Positions 1-10,580 are shown, counted from the stretch's first letter. The stretch: DNA of 64,000 nucleotides from Anthostomella pinea (GCA_963556695.1 CAUWAG010000013.1:1860001-1924000); one strand, 5' to 3'. A program made the numbers and translations. The notes: generated by a model not told the origin, from the sequence alone.

Positions 1-75
1 GTATGTCCAAGCCAGTACGTAGACGCGCTGTCCTCCTTCGACCGTGACTCGGCTGACCGCGATGTCTTCCCGCAG

Positions 76-734
76 CATACTCTGGCCTGATGGATCTCGC
101 ACTTGCCTTCTTCCCGTGGATTATCATATGGAAGATCAAGCTTCGGGTCCAAGATAGAATAGGGTTATCTGTGGCGATGAGCCTGGGTGTGGTGTAAGTA
201 GCCCTCTTATGATTTGGTGATCGAGATGAAACCAGGTCGCTAACGCGATGCATTCTCTAGAGCCTGTGTCGTGGTTGTAGTCCGAATAGTCCTCCTGACA
301 GAGACGAATGGCGCGTTTGATTATACCTGTGAGTTGCCGGCAGCTGCACCTGCCAAACTCGGCAGAGCTAACGAACAATGTCCTCAACAGACGTGGTGGG
401 CAAGATCTGTGTCACGAATGTGGCAGAGCCCGCTACGACAATCCTCGCCCAGTCGATCCCCGTGTTCCGAGCGCTGCTTCGGGGTAGCCGGAGCGAACAT
501 CGCATCAGCACAGGTACGAGCGAGGTCGAGCAGGCCTGGCCCAGAGAGTCTGAAACCCCGTCGGCGAGGGCTACACCGGAAGACCCTTACGGCATCTTCA
601 ACGACGATGCGGATATCCACCTCCATCTCATCAAACGACCTGATGGGCGCATCGTGCTAGCTTCGGCTCCTGACGAGCCGCCGCCACCTCCGTCACCTGC
701 TGTCTGCCGGTCGGGGCGCCGCCGACCTCTGTAA
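76..734 (+). CDS. C-terminal part of a fungal rhodopsin-domain integral membrane protein (5' end outside window)
   Basis: Three exons can be read at 76-193, 261-328 and 391-734, joined in phase across introns with GTAAGT...CTCTAG and GTGAGT...CAACAG borders. The window appears to begin inside an upstream intron that starts GTATGT and ends CGCAG at 75. The joined peptide has the hallmarks of the fungal rhodopsin-type family (Pfam Fung_rhodopsin): a YSGLMDLALAFFPW helix, a basic loop, a VAMSLGV helix, then a helix ending in an acidic DYT-type motif and an EPATTILAQSIPVFRALLR segment. A hydrophilic tail rich in S, P and R follows. Members are seven-helix membrane proteins; some lie in secondary-metabolite clusters or resemble PTH11-like receptors, but no ligand can be assigned here. 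The stop is at 732-734. The helix pattern makes the family call fairly sure; its role is unknown. Confidence 0.75.
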
Positions 735-1502
735 TGATCGAATACGATGAAGTTGTTATCATGATATACGAATGAGACAATACCAAGAGAGTCGATACGG
801 CTGGTGTCTACTCCCAGGCACATTGGGACAGAGGTGTTTTGCTTTGCTTGTACAGAAGGCGTTGGGGAATCGGAGACACAGGGTCAAGATGATGAAGGTT
901 ACGATGGAACTACTGTACATATAAAGACATATATGATCGACACGTGTGAATGGGAAGACATCTGATGAGGCAAATGAACGGGGATGATCTGTATACTTGT
1001 AATGGCTATTAGTACCTAAGTGGACTTGTGTTCAATGTCACGGGGTTTGCCAGTCGAGCAAGTGCGCTGCTATTCTAAGAGAGACCGTCCAGCCGACCCC
1101 TTAGTAACATGGTATACCAGAGATGACAGCTGCCACCACCCGCGCCAGTGACCCTCATCATCCGTCCCATGGATCCTTGCCCACGCCAAAATAGCACACC
1201 GTTTGATTTCAGACGCGTACCTTGCAGCAGCCGACCACCATCATTTGATAGCCCCGTCCTCGAGGCTGAGATCTCTCTCATTTTCACAAGCATCTGTCTG
1301 AGACACCTGCACCACACCGCACTACCAAGCGGGCGTCGCATCGCCCCCTCGTGAGCCGCAACCGCGTCCGTTACACCTGCGCCTGACGACTCCAGCAGCA
1401 GCTGTTCCTCATCTCAACCGTCTCCGCGACCGACTCTCCTCCCATATAAAAACCACACCGCAGCTCGCAGCTCCTCGAGGGAGCCGCCTCTACTCGCCCA
1501 CG
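735..1502. other. Intergenic region with nuclease promoter
   Basis: No convincing gene was seen. The right end acts as the 5' flank of the nuclease gene: it is CT-rich and carries a TATAAA box near 1445-1450, about 55 bases before the start codon. Confidence 0.5.
1445..1450 (+). promoter_or_regulatory. TATA box of the nuclease gene
   Basis: TATAAA lies within CCCATATAAAAACC, 53 bases upstream of the ATG at 1503, downstream of a pyrimidine-rich stretch. The spacing fits a short 5' UTR. The call rests on motif and position only. Confidence 0.45.
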
Positions 1503-2603
1503 ATGTCCAAGACAACTCTAGCAATCATCGCAGCGGCCAGCGCAGGAGCCGGAGCCGCCGTTACTGCCACAATGTATTCGCTGCGACCGCAAACCGAGCG
1601 CAAGCTCGAAGCACCCACCATGCCAACCAAGACCATATCTACAACCACCACAACTGTATCCTCCTCCAGTGGCGCGACCGCGCCCGTACCCATTCCCTCA
1701 AAACAGATCTTCACGCCCCCGAACCAACAGCCGGGCCTTTCGACCTCCGCGCCCGCTGCGCCCGGGCTCGCCCCCGTCGACCCGGCCGGGCTCTTCGAGT
1801 ATGGCTTCCCAGGCCCCGTTTCCGACATCGCGACGCGCGCAGCTCTCATCTCGTCCTTCGACCGACGCCTGCGCAACCCGCACTGGGTAGCCGAGCACAT
1901 CACACCAGCATCCCTCGCGCAGCGCGACGGCGACCGCAAGCACAGCGTCTTCGCCGAAGACCCGGCCGTGCCGCCGCAGTTCCGCGCGACGCTCAAGGAC
2001 TACTTCCGGTCGGGGTACGACCGGGGCCACCAGGTGCCGGCGGCGGACGCGCGGTGGTCGCAGGGCGCCATGGACGACACCTTCTACCTGACCAACATGT
2101 GCCCGCAGGTGGGCGAGGGCTTCAACCGCGACTACTGGGCGCACTTCGAGGACTTCTGCCGCCGCCTGACGGGCCGCTACCCCAGCGTGCGCATCGTCAC
2201 GGGGCCGCTGTACCTGCCGCGCCGCGACCCGGCCGATGGCAAGTGGTACGTCCGCTACGAGGTCATCGGCAGCCCGCCCAGCGTCGCCGTGCCCACCCAC
2301 TTCTACAAGGTCATCTTTGCCGAGGACGGTGCCGTGGGCGGCCACGTCGCCGTCGGCGCCTTTGTGCTGCCCAACGCGCACATTCCCAACTCAAAGCCCC
2401 TGACCGACTTCGAGGTCCCCGTCGAGGCCGTCGAGAGGGCCAGCGGTTTGGAATTCGCGACCAAGCTGCCGCCGCAGCGGAGGCGCAGGCTTTGCGCCGA
2501 CCACACGTGCGCGCTGATCATCAAGGATTACGCTAATCGGCAACAGGCGTTTGCGAAGAAGCCTAGTCCGGCGGCGCTTGCTAAGGGGGGTGGGCAGTCA
2601 TAA
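1503..2603 (+). CDS. nuc1: DNA/RNA non-specific endonuclease, mitochondrial NUC1/EndoG type
   Basis: This single exon encodes 366 residues. The nuclease domain carries the family signature DRGH at residues 173-176 (His176 is the general base in this family), followed by PAAD and the metal-binding Asn in the segment GFNRDYW (Asn208). The N-terminus has a small hydrophobic stretch (about residues 5-25) rich in Ala and Gly followed by basic residues, as expected for import and anchoring at the mitochondrial inner membrane. A low-complexity linker rich in T, S and P (about 40-90) precedes the domain. Fungal NUC1 proteins are about 330-370 residues, so this one is full length. The family degrades nucleic acids in mitochondria and during cell death. 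The start is supported by the TATA box and the targeting-like N-terminus. The gene has the high third-position GC of a core gene. Confidence 0.92.
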   Translation: MSKTTLAIIAAASAGAGAAVTATMYSLRPQTERKLEAPTMPTKTISTTTTTVSSSSGATAPVPIPSKQIFTPPNQQPGLSTSAPAAPGLAPVDPAGLFEYGFPGPVSDIATRAALISSFDRRLRNPHWVAEHITPASLAQRDGDRKHSVFAEDPAVPPQFRATLKDYFRSGYDRGHQVPAADARWSQGAMDDTFYLTNMCPQVGEGFNRDYWAHFEDFCRRLTGRYPSVRIVTGPLYLPRRDPADGKWYVRYEVIGSPPSVAVPTHFYKVIFAEDGAVGGHVAVGAFVLPNAHIPNSKPLTDFEVPVEAVERASGLEFATKLPPQRRRRLCADHTCALIIKDYANRQQAFAKKPSPAALAKGGGQS

Positions 2604-2609
2604 GCCTCT

Positions 2610-2636
2610 AGGATGGAGGATGGATGGATGGATGGA
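2610..2636. repeat. GGAT/GGAG short tandem repeat
   Basis: The stretch right after the nuclease stop repeats GGATG units (GGATGGAGGATGGATGGATG). It is a simple repeat in the 3' flank with no sign of function. Confidence 0.6.
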
Positions 2637-2777
2637 CCGGAAGATGAAGACAGGCCACAGGCGGATATTGTTGACATACGGAGACCATGGAGTTCACACG
2701 GATTGCTTTGAGTTTCTAGGCGCAATGGTTCCACACCATATTTTAATCATGTATAAACCAGATTGCTGGATAGGTAC

Positions 2778-2803
2778 CTACACACACACACACACACACA
2801 CAC
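2778..2803. repeat. CA dinucleotide microsatellite
   Basis: About twelve consecutive CA units lie in the 3' flank of the nuclease gene. They form a simple sequence repeat and no gene overlaps it. Confidence 0.85.
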
Positions 2804-5517
2804 TCACAGGCATGGCGGCGAGGCATAGCATATAATTGCGTTCACAACATAGCATTAGCATACTCTACTAGAGTCCGGTGCGAACTTTCTGGTAATATAC
2901 TGCCTTCTAATTACATGAAAGTTATGGGTGATTAAGCAGCCGAGAGGAAGACTCCTGGGATGTGTACCAAAATATGATTGACCCATGCCCGACGCCTCCC
3001 ACGACCATGGGTAGGTAGGCATCTGGTATCTGCATTACACCAGAGAGCAATGCTGCTCATGCAGAAGCCACCTCCCGGCCCTCTGTCGTTCGCGGAGCAG
3101 AGACTACTACTTACTACCTATGTATTGGGGTTACTCTAGTACAGGAATCAGAGGGGACAACTCAAATGATTCGAGTCCAGAGATGACAGTACAGTATGCA
3201 ACGAAACCACAGTAGGCAATTTAAAATCAGATCTAATCGCGAAATAAGGCAAATTCCAACGATGATGGTATCTCAGCTCCGAACTCAGGGCGTTACAATG
3301 CAACGAAATGCAACAACGCAAAAAGGATAAGCCAAAATCAACGCCCATTAAAGGGCCTTCTCTACCGACAATTCCGGCGTCTTTCCAGAAGAGGACTGCA
3401 ACCCGTCCATGGATATTCAAGTCGCGAGTTCCGGTTGGTGTTGAATCAGAGTCCATCGACTCAGACGTCTCAATATAGACGCATCCACGCTATATCAACC
3501 TCTCGCCACCGACAGAATCGTCAGTCCAAAAGAAATGAACTCATCCAGCTTGCATGACCCAAAAACAATATCCTCAAAACAGATAGGCAAGGCAAGGATA
3601 TCAAAAACGCAAAACATACAACACCGGGGATTCGCTGGTCGTCACCGACCCAACTACTAATCCGGCGGTGTTAGGACATGTCTGTTGGAATTATGACGGT
3701 TCATCAATGGTGGTATTGAGCTGAAACCGGTTGCCTCTGGTAGACACACAGCACGGACCACGAGCCAGCTTCATACGGGCGGTCATTACCGAGAGAGAAA
3801 CGGGCACACCTTACATTTTTTACGTTTGTATCCCGTTTCGATCTTGTCCGCCTAGCTCAAGCGCTGACATGACAAGGATATGACAGGGCATAGGCAAGAG
3901 TCCAATTAGCTATCTACCTTAGGCGCCGATATTCAGGCATGAAACAAGGCGCGCACCACCACCTGGGCCGACTCCCATCCATCCATGATTCTATTGGACC
4001 ACTACCGCATATCACTCTGTCTCCCCTGGTCCCCCAAGGCATATCTGACCCCAAGGACGCAGGGGTGGCTAGGCGTTCTCTGCCTCCTCTCATATGAGTC
4101 ATGAAAAAGAGCTGCTTGGGATTCGCGGGCGTGCGCACCACCACCCTGGCTGACACCTGGCATCCATGATTCTATCGGACCACTACCGCCTATCACTCTG
4201 TTCTCCCCTGGTCCCACAACCCTGACCCCAAGAACGCAGGGATGGCTAGACGTTCTCTGCTCAGCCCGAGGACTTTCCACTTGTGAACCCACTCACTCTT
4301 ACGATACGTCGGATGTAATCACAAGGCATTCCTGGGTAAACCGCCGTTACTGAACTACCCAAGACTGGACGGGATTAGATGAATAGGGGAGACCTATTAT
4401 TAAGATGGCCTAATCAGAGAGTGCGAAAATGACAGCTTCTTGGGATATCAAGAAACAGAATTCGGACTCTCGCCATGTTGCAAGATACGGAGAGTGCCCT
4501 TATGCGTCCGTCAAAAGCGGACGCAGTGGCCACATTGTGTGCAGCCCGAAGTACTGGAGTACCTAAATCAAAACTCGACACTGGGAAGTGGAATAACCTT
4601 TAGCCAATCCGTAGCCTTCTTTAAACTCTTGACATGCACGCTGGAATTAATGCGACACGTATGACACGCTTGGCAAAGGTTTCCTGTCATGATTGGTTCG
4701 CTTGCTTGAGAACCTGCTTGGCACATGTGAGGAGGCGCTTGCAGATCCCTGAGGTTTCCGCGTGAGGTTCGAGTAGGAAAGGTGTTTATGCCTAAGAATT
4801 ACCGCTTTAATCTTAGTGAGTTGAGCCACTGTGGCTTGAAGATTGTGGCTTAGGTGCTTCTGCAGAGCCTTGGTATTTTGGGCCGTCGAGGCTGGTGCGC
4901 CGCCACCTAAAGGCTTGGATGCTGATCGAGTCCAGCTTGCGGTTACTCACAGCCCTGAGGGGCTCGAAGGCCTGCGGGTCTGCTGGAGGCGCCTCAGCGA
5001 GCGGCTTTCTTGGTCTACGACATAGACAGTTGCATCGTGGTCAGATAGGCGATGGTGTCGCCCTCGTGGCGGCAGCGTTTCTTATGCGCGACCTCAACGT
5101 GACTCGTCGCGCACCACTTCCAAGTGCAGTTGCTGGAGGATGCTCTCGCCAGTCGGGAGGCATGCGTACCTTATATCAGGTACGCAGTTGTTCTTGCTGA
5201 CTTCCCGTGGTTACTTCTTAGCATCGCTGCTCACCTCACCACTCGACACAGTCTGATGCTCGCTGTGCTGCGTCACGTGCTTCTTGCGCTCATCCAACTC
5301 GTCGTACGCTAGTAATAGCTCTTCGTTCTTGCCAGCAATAATATTGCTATCCTATGCACTAAGGATAAAGTACAGGACGACAAACGAAGAGAAAGTTCCA
5401 TGACATCGGCCCTGACAACCAATACTTGGGCCATGCGGGTCGCGAGCACACCTCCCGAGTCGGCCTCCTTCAAGCAACCTTTGCTCATCCCGAACAGTAT
5501 TCCAGAACATCCGATCG
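2804..5517. other. Gene-poor region with no supported coding sequence
   Basis: Short open frames occur on both strands but none shows a recognisable motif, splice structure or consistent codon use. The only structured content seen is the imperfect direct repeat near 3.95-4.27 kb. The stretch 4.65-5.3 kb is more GC-rich and might be decayed mobile-element DNA, but no family could be named. Confidence 0.4.
3949..4275. repeat. Imperfect direct repeat, two copies offset by about 183 bp
   Basis: The block beginning GCGCACCACCACC near 3950 recurs near 4133 in the same order: CATCCATGATTCTAT, GGACCACTACCGC, TATCACTCTGT, CTCCCCTGGTCCC, CTGACCCCAAG, then CGCAGGG and GGCTAG. Copies differ by scattered substitutions and small indels. 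This is a local tandem duplication. Nothing in it looks coding. Confidence 0.75.
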
Positions 5518-6669
5518 TTAGACCGCGGCACTCTCGAGGAAATGTTTGATTCTTTCAACGCCTTGTAGATCCCCATCGATCGTTTCTCTCTTCTCCTTGT
5601 CGACCCATCCGACGGTGTGGCTGCCCCCGAAGTCGGTTGCCCAAATGTTGTCTTCCCGGTCTACCAGTACGTTCTGTGGCTTCACATCTCCCCAGATGAT
5701 GTCAGCACCGTGCAACGCAGCGACGCACTCGTCTAATTCCCGTGCCCAACGGGAGAGTAAAGCCGACGTGGGTTTTCCATCCTTGCAGCAAACCCTGTCA
5801 GACAGCGTCCCAAGCCACTTTGGTTTGTTGGTGTCGACGAAAGTAAGCAGGATCCCAACAAGGCGCTGACGGCCCTGACCCAGGGAAGCTTTGTCGCTGG
5901 ACTGTGGACTGTCGCTAAATCGTGGATGTGTTTCCACGTCTGTATCAACCACAACCCCATGAAGGCGGGAAATGCGCAAGTCGCGCCGGAGCTTCCCTGA
6001 TGTCGTGGCCTCTTGGATTGCTCTGTACGTGGCAAGCTCTCGAAAACTTGCTCCTGGGCCATTGCCGAATCGACACCATCGCTTGAAGAAGTATGGTGTA
6101 CCATCAGGAGCAATGACTTTCGTCGGGCCACTTAGTCGAACGTCATTCTCCAGGCTCCAAGCGGAAGGTACCAGTCGAATTTGATCTGATGAGTATATAT
6201 TCGGCACCCATTCCTCCAGTTGAAGCTCGCCCAAGCTTTGCCCGAGCCCTACTTGATGGAAACCGGCCCGTCGGGGCCTTGGAAGTATGTAGTCTCCGGG
6301 AGCGGTGCCGCTGGTCCTCTTACTGAGACGCGGGGTGATTTGCGTATCTTCCGCATTCGCTGCGGCCCTGAGCAAGAAATGCTGCGGGTAAAGATAGTCA
6401 GAAAGGAGATAGCCGGCCGTGTCTGGGCCTTCCGGCGCCAGACTCGTCATCAGGGATTCGAAAGGTTGCGTGAGCTGGCGCGCCACTTCGCTGCCATCCC
6501 GCGTATCCAAATCGTGCAGGGATTCAAGATGCCGCTTTACAAGTTCGGGAGCTTTGATGTATTTAGGTGAAATAACTAGGTGAAACACAGAACCAAAACA
6601 TCGCACGCTGAGCTCAACGTCCTCGTCGTGCGGCCCTGTCGTCCAATGTTCGATGAAGAAGTCGTGCAT
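5518..6669 (-). CDS. Atypical protein kinase-like protein
   Basis: This single exon encodes 383 residues with an ATG at 6669. The C-terminal third holds a kinase catalytic core: the catalytic loop reads IIWGDVKPQNVLV (Asp about 328, Asn about 332), followed after about 14 residues by DFGG in place of DFG. The usual HRD arginine is absent, because the residue before GD is Trp. A loosely kinase-like N-lobe (TPYFFKRWCRFG, with a possible ATP-binding Lys) lies near residue 195-205, and the first 180 residues match nothing recognised. Such short kinase-like proteins are common in fungal accessory genomes, often near HET genes, as here. Substrate and activity are unknown. Only about 34 residues follow the DFG, so the C-lobe is very short and the protein may be truncated or a pseudokinase. 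Confidence 0.65.
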   Translation of the reverse strand: MHDFFIEHWTTGPHDEDVELSVRCFGSVFHLVISPKYIKAPELVKRHLESLHDLDTRDGSEVARQLTQPFESLMTSLAPEGPDTAGYLLSDYLYPQHFLLRAAANAEDTQITPRLSKRTSGTAPGDYILPRPRRAGFHQVGLGQSLGELQLEEWVPNIYSSDQIRLVPSAWSLENDVRLSGPTKVIAPDGTPYFFKRWCRFGNGPGASFRELATYRAIQEATTSGKLRRDLRISRLHGVVVDTDVETHPRFSDSPQSSDKASLGQGRQRLVGILLTFVDTNKPKWLGTLSDRVCCKDGKPTSALLSRWARELDECVAALHGADIIWGDVKPQNVLVDREDNIWATDFGGSHTVGWVDKEKRETIDGDLQGVERIKHFLESAAV

Positions 6670-6883
6670 TCTTAGGTCTCGGGGGCGGGGTGCTTGTTAC
6701 ACAGTTAGAGAAGGCCAGGAACGAAGAGAAAGGGAAGAGGACCGGCGCGACGTGGCAGAGCACGACCAATTATATACCCCGCATGATCAAACCCCCAACG
6801 AAGCCCACGGCTATGCAAACACCCGTAATGAATGCAACTGATTTTTTTTTACCCTGGCCGTTCACAACAAAAACGTGGGCAAG

Positions 6884-7093
6884 TCACCTACTCAACGTCC
6901 GAACCCCGCCGGCCTCGTTGGCCGTCAGCACGACCTCATCGACGTCCCGATGGGCAGCCTCGTGCGGCAGCGTCACGATCCGCTCGATGTCGTCGATGGC
7001 GTGGTACGTCTGCTCCGGCAGCGGAATGACTTCATGTTCCAACCCGACGAGACACCTGTTCCGGAGCTCCTCATTCGTCAGTCTCTCATCCAT
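6884..7093 (-). CDS. Small hypothetical protein
   Basis: This ATG-started frame of 69 residues is acidic and helix-prone (LTNEELRNRCLVGLEHEVI, then an Asp/Glu-rich second half). It lies just downstream of, and in the same direction as, the Cys-rich frame at 7159-7530. A GTGAGT donor-like site and an AG fall between them, so it could be a downstream exon of that gene. No family was recognised. The overlapping plus-strand frames look like shadows. Confidence 0.3.
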   Translation of the reverse strand: MDERLTNEELRNRCLVGLEHEVIPLPEQTYHAIDDIERIVTLPHEAAHRDVDEVVLTANEAGGVRTLSR

Positions 7094-7158
7094 TACTTAC
7101 TCTCGGGGGTACTCACCTCTTATAAGTCCTACTCTTCTTGCTCCTACTCTTCTTGCTC

Positions 7159-7530
7159 CTACTCTTCTTGCTGGTCCCCGCAGTATTGGCACTCTTTGTG
7201 TCGGCATTCCTGGTTGACACAGTGGAGACTACCCTGTGTCCTCGTATAACATAAGTGGCACGCCCAGCCGTGTCTTTTACGCACTTTCCTGCGGCACACG
7301 ACCTTGGTCTCCTCCCGACCACACGTGCCAAGCGTTGGATGGGTTGCCGTCGACGATACTGGATAACATCGATAGGTCTTTCCGTGTTCGTCGGTTGGGG
7401 CATTCGGACAGTCCTCCGGTCGTTCTGGTGCCCACACTCTGTCCTGGTGTTCGCACTGATAGTGTAAAGGAGTATATGAGCTAGCTTCGATGGAACCTGT
7501 AGGCTTAATAGAAGGTGAGATGTAATGTGT
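7159..7530 (-). CDS. Cysteine-rich, zinc-finger-like hypothetical protein (5' end unclear)
   Basis: The frame is open from a TAG at about 7531 down to the stop at 7159 and has no clear ATG, so an upstream exon or a lost start is likely. The peptide has spaced Cys and His: QCEHQD, EDCPN, TCG, VVC, then WACHLCYTRTQGSLHC, NQECRHKECQYCG. The spacing W-x-C-x2-C-x9-C-x4-C-x3-C-x2-C resembles small zinc-ribbon-like proteins found widely in fungal accessory genomes. Three 18-nt GAAGAGTAGGAGCAAGAA-type repeats follow the stop. A further frame upstream (7531-7725) ends at the same TAG in the same frame, so a nonsense change is also possible. The function is unknown. Confidence 0.4.
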   Translation of the reverse strand, partial: THYISPSIKPTGSIEASSYTPLHYQCEHQDRVWAPERPEDCPNAPTDEHGKTYRCYPVSSTATHPTLGTCGREETKVVCRRKVRKRHGWACHLCYTRTQGSLHCVNQECRHKECQYCGDQQEE

Positions 7531-8934
7531 CTATCGACTATTCATGTGGCAGACTTGGGTATAATACGCTTCGGGTGGACTTTGTATAACGCAGCAGTCT
7601 TGCAATTCTAGGTGTGCCTTATATTTGCAGTTGTCAAGTGACGGCTTTCCTTGACTGGCCGCAAGTGGAAGGCAGCAAGGACCGTGGAAGCAACGCGTTA
7701 CTGGACGTAACTGGTTCGGTGCCACCCTTCACTGGCTCTGTCCGTATCCTTACGTCAGGTTCAGACGTCGACCGAACTTCACCGGCTCTGGCGCATGATC
7801 CACCGGTAAATTGAAATTGTAACCGTGATGCGCTGGAACCAAGACCGTGACGAAGAGACTTGCCGTGCAGCATCTCAACCAAAGAAAGCATACCAATCCA
7901 TGGCCGCAACCTCGCCCCTGTCCGGTTTCACTGCCTTCACACAACCTGCTGCCGGCTTTGACTCCCGTCACTAGTCATCCCTGTTCGGAGCATAAGCTCG
8001 CCAACCGAGTAGTGGTAACGGCATAAATGTGAGCAAGGGGTAGCTGGAAGCGCCTAGTGGCGTCTCGAACAGCTTGTCATGCATGGACGGTGGTATCAAC
8101 GCGCCCGTCGATATGTACGGAAAACTCAACGGAGACGGTCCAGCAGTCCTGATTGAATAGATTGATCGAAAATTACCAGCTGACCACGCTTCCGCGATAA
8201 ATCGCTCGTATGCGCCCAATCATGTGGGCATATGCTACTGCCTATCGGATGGGCCCCGTCCCCAGCCACGAGCGGAGGGAGAACCAGGTTAACAAGGCCT
8301 ACGAAGGTTCATGCAAGCCGCTGCGGGAAGTAGGCAGCTCACATTCGTCTTATAGGTCAACGCAGGAGATGTGGAATGCTAGTGGTCGCTTTCAGGAGGC
8401 CTAGACCCGTACACCCAGATTCCTCCAACGGTCGTACGAAACGAGGCATCGATACCCCTGTCAAAACGTAACATTCCATATTATCGGCATCTCAACACCT
8501 TGGTATATTTGGTATTGAGAAGAACAGATCCGCGGAAGACGGGAAACTGTCGCTTCCTTTTTCGGCTCACTCTGCATATCATAAGGGGGGAGGAGGCGAT
8601 CAACATGGCTGTGTGCGTTGTCCTACGTCGCGCTCTTGGAAGACCCATATACCTGTCCCCAGGACCACTGTTTGCTTACCCCCGGGCTCATCCTTGCCTG
8701 CATACTGCTTGTGCTTGGTCTAGGGTGTGGGAATCGAGCTGTGTTGCGGAGATCGCCCGTCCACAGTGGCCGGGCAGTTCAAAGCTCCCGGACGCGAGTA
8801 GGTCCCGACATACGCAGACCAGACAATACAATATGCTCCTAGTAAGCCCCTCTTATGGTGTGTCTAATCAGCCTAGAAGTGCATCATCCCTTTTACGACA
8901 TGCATCGAGGAAGGAATTATGCAAATAGTGATGC
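7531..8934. other. Intergenic region, nothing supported
   Basis: Only short frames without motifs or splice support were found on either strand. The sequence has no obvious repeats and separates the Cys-rich gene from the truncated ABC transporter. Confidence 0.4.
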
Positions 8935-9754
8935 TCATACATGGGGCGCTGCCTGCTCCGGTCCCAACCTCTGTGTCGAACAAAGCTCAAAGTACTTGCC
9001 ACGTCGACGTATCAACTCTTCGTGGCTGCTCTGCTCGATAATCTTCCCGTCGGAGATAACACAAATGACTTCTGCGTTTCTGATTGTAGAGAGCCGGTGC
9101 CTAAATACAAATAAGGACTTGGAAAGTTCTAAACAGCTGGTAGTAGAAAACTTACGCGACGGTGAAGGTGGTCCGGCCCTTACAAAGTGCCCGGAGCCCT
9201 TTTTGGACCTTCTGCTCCGTCACAGTATCCACAGAGCTGGTTACCTCGTCAAGAAGCACGATGGATGGTTTCTGGAGGAGTAACGTTTGAAAGCAGACCA
9301 CCCCGAGCATGCCCGAGACCGTGCCAGCATTCACAAGAGCCCTTTTAAGGTCGGATGAGCTCTTGGAGTTGTGGAACGCCAAAGAAAGGTTCATTATGTG
9401 TGAGTATGCCGCGACTGTCAGTGCCTCTGCCGAATAACACTCCAAAGGCTCCCAAAGGAACTGCCGTACCATGCGAATCCCGGCATCAGACGATAGAAAT
9501 TTGAGACCGATAAAAACGGCGACCTGAACCCATGGGTCCTTTGCTGAAGTTCCACTCAAGGAGTCTATTACAGCTCCGTACTGAAGGGGTTGGAGAAAGT
9601 TGACTGTGTTCTCGGCTAGCAGGCAGAGGCCTACCAGCCCCACTCGAAGCTGCAGGCATCGGTTGTTGGCAGGAAAAATGTACGGAAATAGGATCGATAA
9701 CTTCCTGACACTGTCGAGCCAGTTTCCCTTCTCTGTATTGCCTGCTATGGTTTG
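8935..9754 (-). pseudogene. Collapsed HMT1-type ABC transporter (internal deletion)
   Basis: Exons at 9754-9156 and 9100-8935 join across a 55-nt intron (GTAAG...TTTAG). A further acceptor (TGTTTTAG) lies just upstream of 9754, so a first exon is missing. The peptide begins with membrane-domain sequence typical of fungal heavy-metal-tolerance (HMT1/ABCB6-like) half transporters (GNWLDSVRKL, then NFLQPLQYGAVIDSLSG). It then jumps within about 20 residues to the end of the nucleotide-binding domain: Walker B/D-loop (SIVLLDEVTSSVD), H-loop (AHRLSTI) and the C-terminal tail (ISDGKIIEQSSHEELI). Walker A, the Q-loop, the ABC signature and most transmembrane helices are absent. The frame survives the deletion, giving a roughly 250-residue product that cannot be a working transporter. 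Confidence 0.8.
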
Positions 9755-9965
9755 CTAAAACAAGACTTCACGTCTGTTGCTTTCAACACGCAACGCTCCT
9801 GAATTCATTGGACACTCGGGTCCCTAGTATGCCAGTCACTTGGTAGTCACGCCTAGCTACTTAGGCGCTTATCGAACAATTGTTGACCTGTCAAGCCAAC
9901 CGCAGGCCTCCGAGGAATGACTTCATGGGGGGCTACCGTTTCCCCAGGAACACCAACGGGATGAC

Positions 9966-10580
9966 TTGCTTGGAGTGCATCTCCCGTCGCATGCCCCCTG
10001 TAGGATGGTTCCTGGAAAGCCACGCTGCGTCCTTAACGAGTCACAGCCAACGTCAAGTATTCTCAAGCTTGCGCTGCGTTTAGATAGGCGAGTTGGTTTC
10101 TTTATGCTGCTTAGTGGGCAAAGTCGCCTACGGAAATTCGACCCAGCACTGATCAAGAAGGGCGTGGAACTTCTGCGTCCCGACAATTTCAGAATGACCA
10201 TAGTATCTCAAGACTTGCCTGGTGGCTGGGATCAGAAGGGGAAGTGGTACGGCACGGAATACAAGTCTGAGAAGATACCGGTGGACTTCCTGGCTGAGAT
10301 ATCGAAGGCGATGGATTGCTCCGCGGGAGATCGGCTCCCCGGCTTACACCTTCCGCACAAGAACCAGTTTATCCCGATCAAGCTCGAGGTCGAGAAGAAG
10401 GAGGTCGAGAAGCCGGCCTTGGCGCCCAGAGTAGACCGGAACGACCAAGTCGCCCGGACGTGGTACAAGAAAGACGACACCTTCTGGGTTCCGAAGGCCA
10501 ACCTCATTGTGAGCTGCAAGACTCCTATCATCTTCGCTTCGGCCGAGAATTCGGTCAAAGCGGAGCTGTTCACGGATTAA
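9966..10580 (+). pseudogene. Internal fragment of an STE23/insulin-degrading-enzyme-like M16 peptidase
   Basis: From about 10100 to the stop at 10578-10580 the frame matches the middle of insulysin-family peptidases: LLSGQSRLRKFDPALIKKG, LRPDNFRMTIVSQDLPG, KWYGTEYKSEKIP, LHLPHKNQFIP, TWYKKDDTFWVPKANL and AENSVKAELFTD. The zinc-binding HxxEH half at the N-terminus and the whole C-terminal half are missing. The first 45 residues of the open frame look unrelated. Full-length fungal enzymes have over 1000 residues, while this piece covers about 160. The segment stops exactly where the family would continue with a further helix, at a TTAA shared with the neighbouring remnant on the other strand. 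It is therefore a transplanted or deletion-derived fragment. Confidence 0.8.

Noticed and set aside
1698..2381. 227-codon minus-strand frame opposite the nuclease gene
   Set aside because: It is a shadow frame of a GC-rich gene; its Arg/Val/Ala-rich composition is typical of antisense reading, and the plus strand carries a complete nuclease domain.
4640..5310. Possible pogo/Fot-type transposase remnant on the minus strand
   Set aside because: A few helical, Lys- and Gln-rich peptides hinted at it, but no DDE or CENP-B-like motif could be found.
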